Source: Tieghemiomyces parasiticus
Lineage: Eukaryota > Kickxellomycota > Dimargaritomycetes > Dimargaritales > Dimargaritaceae
Assembly: GCA_027575765.1 (NCBI GenBank)
Contig: JANBPT010000002.1
Coordinates: 1 to 64,000 of the forward strand
DNA: 64,000 nt
Reading direction: 5' to 3'
Below, one piece after another: positions 21,734-32,260 of the stretch. The notes beneath the pieces were generated by a model. It saw only the letters and a program-made list of their open reading frames with translations. It was not told the origin of the DNA and searched no databases. Position 1 is the first letter of the stretch. Every line of letters starts with the position of its first letter. The position numbers and the translations under genes are program-made.

Positions 21734-24717
21734 GGTGAGATGGATGGGCCAGCGACGGAAAGTGGACGAAATTCGTGGATTGCCCGGAACAGATGAGGAG
21801 AAATGGAGGGGGAGATAAAGGCCAGGAGGGGGTCGGAATCTGGACCACGGGGACGAGGGCGCCGATCAAACGTGAGGATGGTCAGTGGACGAAAGGGCCA
21901 GTCGCGGATGGGACCGAGGAGATTTGGGAATCTAGCAACTCTCACAGTCGATGAATGTTTACGGCGGAGATGTGGGTGCGAGACGGCGGAAATGGGGAGT
22001 CGAGCCAAAAGTGGCAGACCGGCTGACATGCGCAGATTATGGGTTGGGAGATGAAGGTAGGGGCTATGTCAGTAACCGCTCAAGATCCAAGAGGTGTACG
22101 AAGGCACGCGGCGGAGGGCAGATGCGCGCACCAGGCTGGTCACAACAGAATAGCTAGTTATGGTCTGGAAGCGGTGAAAATGGGAGCGACGGGTTTTGGG
22201 ATGAAGGCCAGCTGGCAAGGAACAGCCCTGCGCACACACGCGCACGCGTTTGTGTGTATAGGTGTGTGTAGGCGACTGACAACCAGAGATCCGCAAGTCA
22301 GCACGTTCAGGACTAGGGAAGGACGTGAGGGGTAGAGTAGGGGGGAGGTGCGCAGTAGACTTTGTGGCGGCCGCACGCGGGGTAAGCCGCTGTTGTGATT
22401 GTGCAGCAGGCGTGGGCGTCAGCTTCACTATTCCGTCCACCGCTCTCTCCCACAATTCGGCCATCCCGTGGAGAGTGCTGGGAGGCCGTATTACGGAGAA
22501 CCTGGGGGGGGGGTCAATTGTAGTGTGGCAGTCGATACTGGGGTGTCCCCAAGTACGTGATAGGCCATCTACTGGAATTCCCTCCCCCGTGCTCGCTTCC
22601 GCCCTGCCTTGAAGGAGCGGTGTCTGTCAAATACGACTGAAGGTGGGTGAGGGGCAGAGGGGTTGGAGGCGGGTGTGGGGACTGGAAGTAACTGACCAGC
22701 CTGGACCTACCTTTGTACACACCGTTCTACCGGAAAAATTGAGAGGTCACCCATGGGCAGGCACGGATGCTGATGAGATGTGAACTGGTAAGGCGTGGGC
22801 GCGACGGTCGTCGCTTCTTTCCCTTCACCGTCCTATGTCGCCAACCAGAAGCCACGGCGTACTGCTGGCACGCTTAGCTTACGGCGACCTACTATGGACA
22901 CCATACCCTATCGTACCTCAATTAATACGCAGGGCACGCTAGGCGGGAGTGGGCAGGTGAAGACAGGAATCATAGCTGTTAGCTAGACAACTCGTCTGTA
23001 CGGAATTGGCCGCGGCTCCGTAACTGTAGCGGCCAAAACAACGCAACCTAATTCCGCCCCCCCCGCCATCCTCACTCATAGCTGCATCCCCCCTACTGAC
23101 AATCCGCACTTCGGCCGTGGGCAGCAGCCGTACAAGCACAATTTCAACCAGCACTGCGCCAATTAGTCAATGTGAGTAGCTGAAGTGCCCCGTCGACGAA
23201 GGTAGTCAAATATCATCGACTATCATTTCGTAGAGTGAGTAGGGGGGGGGGAGGACTCGGCAGTCGTTACGCAATACTGGTGCGCCTATGGTCACGTCGG
23301 TCGGGCGGGATAGGGAGACGGTTTAGCGCCGTACCTGAAGACTCGGAAACATAAAGTCGTACCGTACGCGTAGTGGCTTGTGAAAGCCCCATTCTACAGA
23401 TCCCACTGCTCCTTGGTCAAACCTATCCCCAATAAATGGTCTGACCCGGTCATGTTGTTTGATTGTGGGTACACCAACAGATAGTAAATCCAACTGTGGC
23501 GCGGGATCTCTCCGACTCGACCCGTTTAGGACGTGGGCCCAGCCCACGGGGTGGGTGGTGCTGAATTTTCCCTACTCAATGCCACAGTGGACCCACGGCT
23601 ACCTTCCTCGGCAGAACCGGGCGCATGTACCTTCTGAGTCGGAGTATCACGCATCTAGAAACTGACCTTGCCTTCTCCTACAGCGAGGTGGTTTGCCTAG
23701 ATTACGGGGGCCAATTGAACAGCAGGACTCGGGTTCCAGTCTGCAGTGACTTGGCCGGCTTTTAGTTCACCCGTAGCAGGTGGATTCACCTTGGCCTCGC
23801 TCTCTCATCAGCAACATCGGGATAAAAGGAAGCCGTTTGGCCGCACTGGTGATAGTGGTGATAATTGGCCTGACCTTGGCGTCAGCCGGTTGCTAAGCAA
23901 CCATGGTGATTGGGCTCTTTCTACCCTCACGTAGCACTAGGTATGCTCAAACTGGACACAGGCTTCGTACATCACCTTAACCCACCCGCCCCTAGGCCTG
24001 TTGGCTTTGTTCTCGGCTTTACTTTTTTCTGTCCGCGGGTTCGACCGCACACACCTTGCCACCTTGTCACTCATTTTGCTTCGGCAAGCCAAGTCGAGAA
24101 ATACGGGCCAGTATGGAGAGCAGACTAAGTACTAAAAATAAAGCAGGTGGCGCGAATGACGTGGTCACTTTGTCTTGGCAGTATTAGTATAGGAAGGGAA
24201 ACTCGTGGTGTAAAATATATGTTAGCGAAGCAGACCTTGGGCTGCGCGACTGCGATGGCAGTCCGTTACACTAATCGCCTTGATTTGCCAGGAGAGGTGA
24301 ACCAAAGTGGGCCCATACGAGTCCTCTCGCTCGACTATGAATACCATACTGACGAATCCACCGCAGAGGCACCTTCTTTCGTGACCCAAACAAACTACAT
24401 AAAGAAGGCAGTCTACTCCCCGCCCCTTGACTCTATCAGCACACAGTTATTTTCCTTTTACCTGCCTATCGGCGGCGCTCATCGTAGATACTTATCATCA
24501 TTTACATTCTTAATTTTCTTCGCATGGAAACCATTCAATAGACGAACCACTTGCGAATCCTTACGAACCCACGCCTAGTTACCCGTACCTACTCATAGTC
24601 TATTAATTGGACTCGTCTTCCTGTAGAGGTTGGTGTAATTGTGCGCGTAAATCTGTCAGAAACCCCGTCTACACACCGAAAAGACATACTTATTGGCCGT
24701 AAAGGCTGTCCTGTCAC
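21734..24717. other. 3 kb spacer upstream of the SAPS gene
   Basis: No gene recognised on either strand. It holds an alternating purine/pyrimidine AC/GT-rich stretch at about 22230-22272, G or C runs at 22504-22512, 23057-23064 and 23242-23251, and many uninformative short frames. A 143-codon frame at 24147-24578 has no recognisable domain. Confidence 0.4.
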
Positions 24718-24918
24718 ATGCCTACCAGTTGGTGCCGTAGCCTGGCTACGACCATCCTAGCTCTCTTCTTCACTTTCGCATCGATATCGGCCGCCACTGT
24801 TTTCGGCTTGAAGAATATCTCGCGACCCAAATGGTCACCAGCCAGTTCGGTGAGCTCCAGCAGCACTCTGGTTGACCATCCGGCCCCGACCGATCTACTC
24901 GACATCTGTCGTCGTGAA
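24718..24918 (+). CDS. Possible first exon encoding a signal peptide
   Basis: An ATG at 24718 begins MPTSWCRSLATTILALFFTF, a good secretory signal (basic n-region, hydrophobic core, SISAA-like end), followed by a Ser-rich segment. A perfect donor GAA|GTAAGT occurs at 24919 after 67 codons in phase 0. I could not find a phase-compatible second exon: the obvious acceptor CTATAG at 25005 leads quickly to a stop, and joining to the 340-aa gene needs a different phase. Reading through the donor adds only 23 residues. It may be an orphan exon, a broken secreted-protein gene, or chance. Confidence 0.3.
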
Positions 24919-25305
24919 GTAAGTGCCCTTCGCTTATTATTTAACGGCGTTAAGTGGATATATTTTGTCCTAAGTAGCTCCCTGGTGTGATGTCTTTTGC
25001 TATAGGCCCAACAATTGACGGGATGCTAGACCACGATCCCTGTCGAAAAAGAGAGTGCCGAAAGACGTACGTTGTATCACGTTGTTCTCCGCCACGGGCC
25101 GCTCCAGTACCCCCTTCCGTGATCACCAGCAGATGGACCCTTGTTTTCCCCCTTTCCGCGGCCTGGATGATATTAAAGCCATGATAGAGTGGTTAGCATT
25201 GCATACACAATGCCCCTTCCTCAAAATCTCGGGGGCTAGGGGAAGAGGGGAGATTGTACCAATTAACGTTATCAACGCTAACCATCAGTTTACTCTCCTG
25301 CCACC
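24919..25305. other. Leader region before the 340-aa gene
   Basis: Contains a CTATAG acceptor-like site (25000-25005) and CTAACCATCAG at 25278-25288, a good branch plus acceptor just 17 nt before the ATG at 25306. An intron in the 5' UTR of the following gene is possible, but I see no matching donor with confidence. Confidence 0.3.
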
Positions 25306-26328
25306 ATGGCTCGTGCAATCCTCTCTACTTCTCGCGTTCAGCTCAGAGAGCACTTCAAAACCCTCATTAACCAGCCGCCAACCTACGAGCAGAGCGCAGA
25401 ATTGTTCCAGGCCCTGATATGGCTGGGCGTTCCGGTCCTGACCACCCAGTGGGAGGGTGACTGGCAGTGGGTGCAAAATAATTACCAACCACACGGAGCT
25501 CCTAGCACCACGGAGGTATCCTACACTAGCGTCCGTACCCGGATAGCCGAAACCGCCCCAGTCTTAGAAGCCGTGCGGCGCCAGCGGGGTGACCTGACCA
25601 TCCTAGCCCTAGAGGCCCTGTATATTCATCTTCACATCGATTCTGCTCGCCACCGGTCGGCGATTGACCGTTTGCTCAACGCTCGGGGGCTTGTCGTCGA
25701 TGACTTACCTGGCCTGCTGGCGGAGAATACACTTGCGGCGGTCGCTGCCATCACTGCCGGGCTTGCGCCAGAGAAAATCAGAGCGTCTCTGAATTTATTC
25801 TGGAAAAACGTGTGCCGGACCACCCTCTTCACATTTATCGCGGAGAACGACGCGCGCATCTTTAACTTTTTCGCCCTTACGCTAGAGTCCGGGATCGACC
25901 TGCCCACCAAACGGCCCCCATACCGGGTGGTTACTCTGCCGTCACCCAACCGGCTGGTTCTACAAGGCCTGGTCCTGGCGGCCCAGTACCGCATTCGGAA
26001 CCATCTCTACGTGTTGAATCAATTTGCCGGGCTCCTGGATGCGACACAGAAGGAGCGGACCTTGGAGTGTGCCCGCCTCCTCGGGTTCGATAAAGCTCGT
26101 CACACCCTCGCTGCCGCGTGGGGTGAGCTGCCCAGCCACCCAATGGACGGCCCGGGCGGATGTGAGGTCTATTTTCCTGAGCTCTCAGGTCACCACAGTC
26201 TAGCCACTAACGCATTGGCCTTCTTAGTCCACCTGCCGAAATCGCCCAAGCCGAAAGGCCTTTCCCGGCAGTCCATCCTTGGCTCATTGCTGGGCAGACG
26301 TCGAAAATCCGTCACCCTCTTGCTCTAG
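25306..26328 (+). CDS. Unidentified 340-aa protein
   Basis: Intronless frame from an ATG in perfect Kozak context (GCCACCATGG) to TAG at 26328. Codon use is G/C-ending and regular, so this is very likely a real gene. The sequence is mostly alpha-helical in character (long Leu/Ala/Arg segments such as QRGDLTILALEALYIHLH and ENTLAAVAAITAGLAPEK), with aromatic-rich WEGDWQWVQNNYQ near residue 50 and a basic C-terminus (LLGRRRKSVTLLL). It has no signal peptide, transmembrane segment or motif that I recognise. A HEAT/ankyrin-like or F-box-associated fold would be conceivable but is not shown. It stands alone between a possible signal-peptide exon and the convergent ZFAND1-like gene. Confidence 0.72.
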   Translation: MARAILSTSRVQLREHFKTLINQPPTYEQSAELFQALIWLGVPVLTTQWEGDWQWVQNNYQPHGAPSTTEVSYTSVRTRIAETAPVLEAVRRQRGDLTILALEALYIHLHIDSARHRSAIDRLLNARGLVVDDLPGLLAENTLAAVAAITAGLAPEKIRASLNLFWKNVCRTTLFTFIAENDARIFNFFALTLESGIDLPTKRPPYRVVTLPSPNRLVLQGLVLAAQYRIRNHLYVLNQFAGLLDATQKERTLECARLLGFDKARHTLAAAWGELPSHPMDGPGGCEVYFPELSGHHSLATNALAFLVHLPKSPKPKGLSRQSILGSLLGRRRKSVTLLL

Positions 26329-26665
26329 AGGCCATGTCAACCATGACGCGGCACCGGGTCCCTTGGGCAAGCTAGTAGACTGCCATTCGGGTGGCTTGTG
26401 ATATCGTCCGCCGTACTTCGCCCCCCCCCCTCCACCTTAATCAAACGACGTGGTAATTAAACATCAATTAGTACCCTTGGTGAGTCCGAAGGTCAGAGCC
26501 TGCGTCGACTTGTCCAGAAGTATTATTGCCAAGGCATCCTACACCATTCGGATGCCAATTGACCGTCTCTATAGCCAAAGAAAATGGCGGCTTGGAACAG
26601 AATCCGGTTTAGTGATACAATAGATCAGCCGCCTAGGCGCGTTGTAGGGGGAAACAGGGAGGATT
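26329..26665. other. Tail-to-tail spacer
   Basis: Convergent 3' regions of the 340-aa gene and the ZFAND1-like gene. A run of ten C lies at 26421-26430. Nothing else seen. Confidence 0.4.
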
Positions 26666-27752
26666 CTATATCGTAGACGCGGTCAGACATTCCGCCCAAA
26701 CGAGCGTATCGCCTTCGGCCAGTTCGCCACGCGCCACTAGTTCACCCAGACTTCGGGAACGTTCCAGAGGCGCGGTAGCCGATGCGGACGCAAAGAGCTG
26801 GCGGGCAGTATTCACTGTATGACCGGAACCAACTAGCCGACACCAGAGCATGTCCAACACACGACCTACCGGCCACCGTTTGTTCCAGTAAAAGGCCTGT
26901 CGCTCGGGTCCTAATACGGCGCTGAGCGTCGGAGTGGTCACCGGCGCGGACTGCGGTCCCATTTGAACCCAAAAGTACAGGCGGTCGACCGCTGCCACCT
27001 TAGCGTCCCCTTGAGCCTTGGACTTGAGTACCATCCGCTCGAGAATCGGTAGGGGTTTGCGTGGAACACGGGTAGTTGGGGCATTTGGCGTCACCAGGGG
27101 TGGTGGTGTTGATGTCAAGGTACCGCCAGCGGTGGCGGCGGTGGCTGGTAGGCCCAAAGTTTCACGGATGAGCCGGCGGTTCTCACGTTTGGCCGTGTCG
27201 GCACCTGTCAGGTCCGACGTGGTCGCAGTGCAGTGGTGCTCGTCCGGGTGACGGTGGCTGGAATATGGTCAGTTCATCGTCCGGATCGCATTCCCATAAT
27301 GGTGGGAGTAATAGTAAGTATAGTTCGGGGTTTGGGCGTTAGACGAAGCTACTGAAGCTGATTTGGATAGCCATATTCCCTCTGGCGACCCTACCTCCCG
27401 GTGCAACATCAAAGTTGACGTCGCACTGGCTCGTTCTTCTGAGTGGGTTGCAACTCCACCGTGTCCATCATTTTACCTACTCTAAACAATGACCTTGGCG
27501 GCACCGCGGACATACGGCGATTGTGACACTACGAGTAGGGCAGCCCACGTGGGCACAGGCGACCTTGAGGCTCTCATAGTATTCAGGGGATTCGGCCCGT
27601 TGGGAATCAACTGGGTTGACGCAGATGTGGTCAGCCGGTAGGCGATGCGCTAGACAAAACGCGCCTTGGCAGAGGCCGCAGCGGAATGGTAGAAATTCGA
27701 GCTGGATGCAGGTTGTGAGGTCGCAGTGCGCGCCTATGGTAGGGAGCTCCAT
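26666..27752 (-). CDS. Double AN1-type zinc-finger protein, ZFAND1/Cuz1-like
   Basis: Two exons on the minus strand: 27752-27481 and 27257-26666, giving 287 aa (human ZFAND1 and yeast Cuz1 are of similar length). Finger 1 ligands are C10, C15, C25, C28, C33, H36, H42, C44. Finger 2 is split by the intron: exon 1 gives C66, C71, C81, C84, C89; the join TTAGA|GTAGGT ... CAG|CCAC creates GHCLDHRHPDEHHC and supplies H92, H98 and C100, completing the AN1 pattern and validating the splice. The C-terminal 150 residues (LYFWVQMG, then FYWNKRWPVGRVLDMLW) match the ubiquitin-like domain region of the family. Family members recruit the proteasome and Cdc48/p97 under arsenite stress (family knowledge). 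Confidence 0.9.
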
Positions 27753-28359
27753 ACCGGCCAGTAAAGAGGATATTGAGATGGGCGGTTAGCAGTAATAGGT
27801 AGAGGGATGGATGCCCACATGCCGACGGTCATGAACGAATGCCAGATAAGGAGAATGTTCTTAGATTTTCAGAGCCAGTGGACTCTACTGGCGCCTCATG
27901 CGTGGGGAGAGGTAAAGTGACTTTGATTTGGCCCTTAATTATTAGGTCTGCACGCCAGTAAACTTCTCAGGATATACACGCCTACACCGCTGTAGTAGTG
28001 ACCACGATAGTGACCTATCTACTGTTTCATCGGGAGAGGTGTGTTTGCGGGGCAGGGGTGAGTCCAAAATAGCCATGTTTTTAACAGCTTCTCTTGCAAG
28101 GAGGAGGGTGGGCGTTGTGTTAGAGATGCGTCGGGAACAGTAGGCGGGTGCAGGAATAGAGTCACCGCGGAGGAAAGTCATTGAACAACCGACCAAATGA
28201 TTGGCCTGGTATGGCAAATTGTAACTGTCAAATCTGTTCCATCGGTCCATTTTGAGTAGGGGGATTCACTGTAGGGCGCCTTAGGCTCATGAAGCGTTCA
28301 GGGTGGCAATAAGGAGCAGCGAACAGAGGACGGGGGTGACCTTCATTCTCTTACCCGCG
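27753..28359. other. Spacer between the ZFAND1-like gene and mariner copy 2
   Basis: Promoter side of the ZFAND1-like gene. No TATA box or further gene seen. Confidence 0.4.
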
Positions 28360-29505
28360 ATCTGACTTTCCATGTACACAATGACCATTACTCTATACAG
28401 CTCGGCGAGCTCTTCCTAGCCATCTATCAAAGCAGGATCTATAATCGCTTGGCCTAAGCCTGGCAAGCTTAGAGCTGTGAGGAGAAGCTGGGGTAAGTTT
28501 AACTCCAGTGTCGGGTATCTAGGTGTTGGTGATTGCAGTGCGATGTGGCGGTACACCATTATGGTAGAGCCGAGGGGGGGGGCAGGCCAGAATCCCGTGT
28601 GCCATTGCCCAGGCCTGGAACATTGGTTCAACACCCTGTGTAGTGGTTGGCAGAGATTTTGACACCAGGGGATTTGACACTTAAGTGGAATAGGCCACAG
28701 TTGGTGAAAAACTGACAACATTACCTTGGGGATGACACAACCCCAACCGGTCTGGGCTGGGACTGGACCACCTTTGGGGCACCGCCTTCAACGATCAGAG
28801 TCAGCAGGTGGGCTGTGAAGGTATGCCCAAGTACTGTCACCTGTGATGATGAAGTACAGCAGGTAGTCACCGATCCCGTTAAACTTCTCCCATGAATGGG
28901 CGGCCTAACATACCTGCTGGTGGCCCTGGTCATTAATGAGGCTGGGCGAGACCCGGCGGCTGAGGTAGCTGTACAACCCCAGGTCCCTGCGCAGGACATT
29001 GTGCATCGTAGTGGGGGAAGTGTGGCGGGCATGGCCTAGTTGCTCAGCAGTCAGTTAAGGGTCGCCCTCTAACAGTTCTAGAAGCATGACCCCGTAAAGT
29101 ACACCAACGTCACCCGATGAGCGGTCAGAACAAGGATCGTCTTCAAAGGAGTGGTCTGTATGGAAATGGGCCATTTACCTATAGATGGTGGCACGACTAG
29201 GGACGGTCAGGCCCTCTATGTCACTCAGTTCAGGTAAACTAGAATCTGCCTTGTGGCCCTTGGAATAAGATTTATCAACGAGCACCCGCACATCACGCCT
29301 GGTAAATTGGGGTGGGGTGGGGGAATGGAACTTCAGATGTTGGCAGGATGGAGAGGTAATAACTCAGCTTGTGAAGAGAAATGATACAATCTTTGAATGG
29401 CTTATATCATTCGATTCCTCGCCCAGGGCACCTCTAGGTTCCATCCACAGTTTCATTGTCTAAGGCCTCAAGCTTTAATGTCTCAAAATGTATTGCATCA
29501 TCTAT
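28360..29505 (-). mobile_element. Degenerate mariner-family transposon, copy 2
   Basis: Aligns by eye along its length with copy 1 (for example AGCAGGTAGTCAC blocks, and GCTCAGCAGTCAGT at 29043 against 2173) and lies in the same orientation. Minus-strand fragments include RRDVRVLVDKSYSKGHKAD near 29295-29240, then LTAEQLGHARHTSPTTMHNV and RRDLGLYSYLSRRVSP around 29055-28940, TGDSTWAYLHSP (first catalytic Asp kept), and LYHNGVPPHRTA, where the second catalytic Asp has become Gly. Several in-frame stops and frameshifts are present. The ends are approximate, because I could not define terminal repeats here. Confidence 0.82.
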
Positions 29506-32029
29506 AACTGACAGTGCAAAGAAATGCATTGGACAATTAAGAGAAAATAGGGCGAACTCCCCGGTCCAGTAGTCGTTGTATAAGGTATTTCCTATCGAGT
29601 GGGAGATTCCGCACTAGCGGTCGTGGTCAAATGTCCGTGGTATAAACCAGAAGAGATTTCGTGCAGGAAGACGGTATTGATCAGAATGGGGTGCCTTGGT
29701 TACACAGACCGGACGGAACCGCGGCACCCTTCCTACACACGGGGGGGCAATTGGTGAGGAACCTATGGGGGCAGGGCTGGTAGGATCTGGTATGCGGGCC
29801 CGAAGGGGGTTTCCCTGGCCCAGACTACTGCTTACGCGAGCGTATGCGATTTACAGGCCAACAACAGCGTTCGCTGGTTGCCGACCAATGAAGTCTACTT
29901 TACTGGCCATATTGTCATCTATAATCAGCTTGAAAACGTTAGTGGCAGGTCTGTCGTGGTGTAAAAGTATCTTTCTCACTTCCGCGTGGGAAGCAGCGTC
30001 ATGCTTGGCCCGCTTGTGCCTGAGAGATGAGGTCGGACTGATACAAGTGCGTTTTACTACTTACTGCTGGTTGACTTCCCATTGATAGTCGCGCGTGGCA
30101 GCCGACGGAAAGGTGACAACATTGGCCATCCAGGCTAGTAGGGATCGCCCATACTATTTTGGCTCGCAATAATAACCGCAGTGGCGAGTCTGTGGTCGCT
30201 CTATTTCTCTAATTCGCCACGTTCGCACTTGCAAGTATTCACACGTAAGAAGGTACCGTGGAAGCTTTGTCGTCGAGTTTGCATGCAACTATGTTTGCCC
30301 ACGTTTCCCTGGGGATTTGCAGACTCATCATCCACACCCTGGACCCTTTGCCAATCCAGTGGTCTGGCCGAATTTCGTTGAGGGCAACGGACTTCATCCT
30401 GGTAACTGATGTCGGCTTATTTCTTGAGTCGAACTCAGGGCTAAAGAGTACAAACCCCCCTCGCGACCTCCTCTAAGACATAGACTAACCGTCGTTTGTC
30501 AAGCATTGTTCGTTTCTACACCACCATTCCGGTTGGAGTTCAGCTCGGTCCAATGAAATGCCGTCCTTTGACCCCGACTGATCGCCAGGTGGAGGGGAAG
30601 TTGGCTTATGCCCCCCCTGCTGTTTGCCATAAGCGGCAATTGTGTGAACCTTTAGTGACAGTGTGTGAAAAGTAGGTTAGACTACGTCAGGGTCGCATTG
30701 GCATTGGCCCAAAATTAAACGACGATAGCGGCACTTCTATTCTTCACGTATCATCGTCTCATTCGGATATGTCTTGGCCTCGCAGTATGTCGGCTGAGGC
30801 TATTTCGCCTCTTCACTGCGGTCAACGTCGTAAGGTGGCCAAAGGTTGGATGATGGGCCGGACTTGAAAATAGGGTAGCATTTAGGCTAGCTTGCTCTAG
30901 GTTTTTCCGACAGATCCTACACTCCAATCAGGCGAATAACGTCTATCTAACTAGTTATCTCTATAGGTCCTCATAGGACCCTCTAGCGGAGGTCGGTAAA
31001 TCGTGGCTGCGTAGCTGCAGGGTGTTAGCAAGGGCATAATAAATAGGCGAGCATTGTCTAGTGTCCCTTGGCAGGGCCTTAGCAAGCGGACAGGGGCGTT
31101 GCCCTCCATATTTCCCGTACGAAGAGCTATATTTTCCATGCCTTAGCCTTCAGGTTCCATGTCTAGTCCAGCCTCAGGCTAGACAAGTGGAATATAAGAG
31201 GTCGTAGAACATGACTCGCTGAAAGCCTGAATGTGGAATGTAAAAAATCGACAGACGTATAAGCTTGGTCGTTATTGTCGACCTCACCGCCATTGTTTGG
31301 GCTAGGCTGGCGGAATAGTATTGATTGCAGTTAACTGTACTAATTCACATATGTTTTAGTAATCACTGCGAAACGTTTGTATTCCTATTCCTTCTGCGTG
31401 CCGTAACCCTGAGAAGCATCCCTCATTCGGTTCTAAGACTTCTTCCCCCCAAAATGGCGACAAGGTAGACCACGACTGCCTACCGGCAACCTATACTTAT
31501 TTTTTTTCCCGGACATCGTTTGTCGAAGCCCAATGGTAGGCGCGGGCGCCACGGACGGATGCTGCTGATCACCAATAGGCATACGAGAGGTGACCGCTAA
31601 TCCAAAAAAAATGTACTTCCCTATTGAAGTTGAGGTGTCATGGGGTAGTAAATACATGACTTAATCCCGTTACCCTTCCGCATAGCCCTCGAGTGGAGAG
31701 AATCCGTGCCATGGCTTCGCGGCCAGGAAGTGAATAGACGAACGGGCGCTGGGTGGGGAAATCCCTTACCGTTAACCGAATTGAGGGGGGGGGGGTTAGT
31801 CTCATGGATTTGTTATGACTGGGTGTGGATTGATTCCTGACCTGGCGCGGCTTACAATACACCTTCCAAAAAATGGAGAGCCGGATATGCTGCCGCCTAT
31901 TCGCTTACGGGACAGCATGCCTCTTAGTCCGGCCAACGGGGTACTGCCTATTGCAGACTTCCAGCTACGAAGTAGCCGAGTGTAGGTGAAGTATTTGTTG
32001 CCGGGGTTCCTTGCCTCTTTGCGGATAGC
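29506..32029. other. 2.5 kb gene-free region
   Basis: No recognisable gene on either strand. Frames of up to 129 codons (29696-30085) show no domain. A run of 11 G lies at 31785-31795. The right end is the promoter region of subtilase A. Confidence 0.42.
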
Positions 32030-32041
32030 TATATATATAAA
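32030..32041 (+). promoter_or_regulatory. TATA box of subtilase A
   Basis: TATATATATAAA, about 220 nt before the ATG at 32261. The intervening leader is A/T/C-rich with little G. Confidence 0.6.
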
Positions 32042-32260
32042 CTCTGCCCCAATTCGGCCTTGTACCAATCTGACTCACTCATAATTTCTTAGCCCCTATT
32101 CATTTAATATTATTTACTAACTCTGCTATTTACTAGCCGCTACTCAACCTTTAACTACTCTCTCTGTGGTACGGCACTTTACACTTACCACGTTAATCTA
32201 GTATTTCCAGCCCCCCCCTCTCACACTAATATTCCACCGCCTCCCCCCTAATATTACACT

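Noticed and set aside
24040..24060. tRNA T-arm-like string GCGGGTTCGACCGC
   Set aside because: The stem does not pair as a 5-bp T stem, and no anticodon or acceptor arms are found around it.
24147..24578. 143-codon plus-strand frame
   Set aside because: No recognisable family, no Kozak context or promoter, and codon choice unlike the confirmed genes.
29696..30085. 129-codon plus-strand frame between mariner copy 2 and subtilase A
   Set aside because: No ATG at its claimed beginning, no domain and no splice context.
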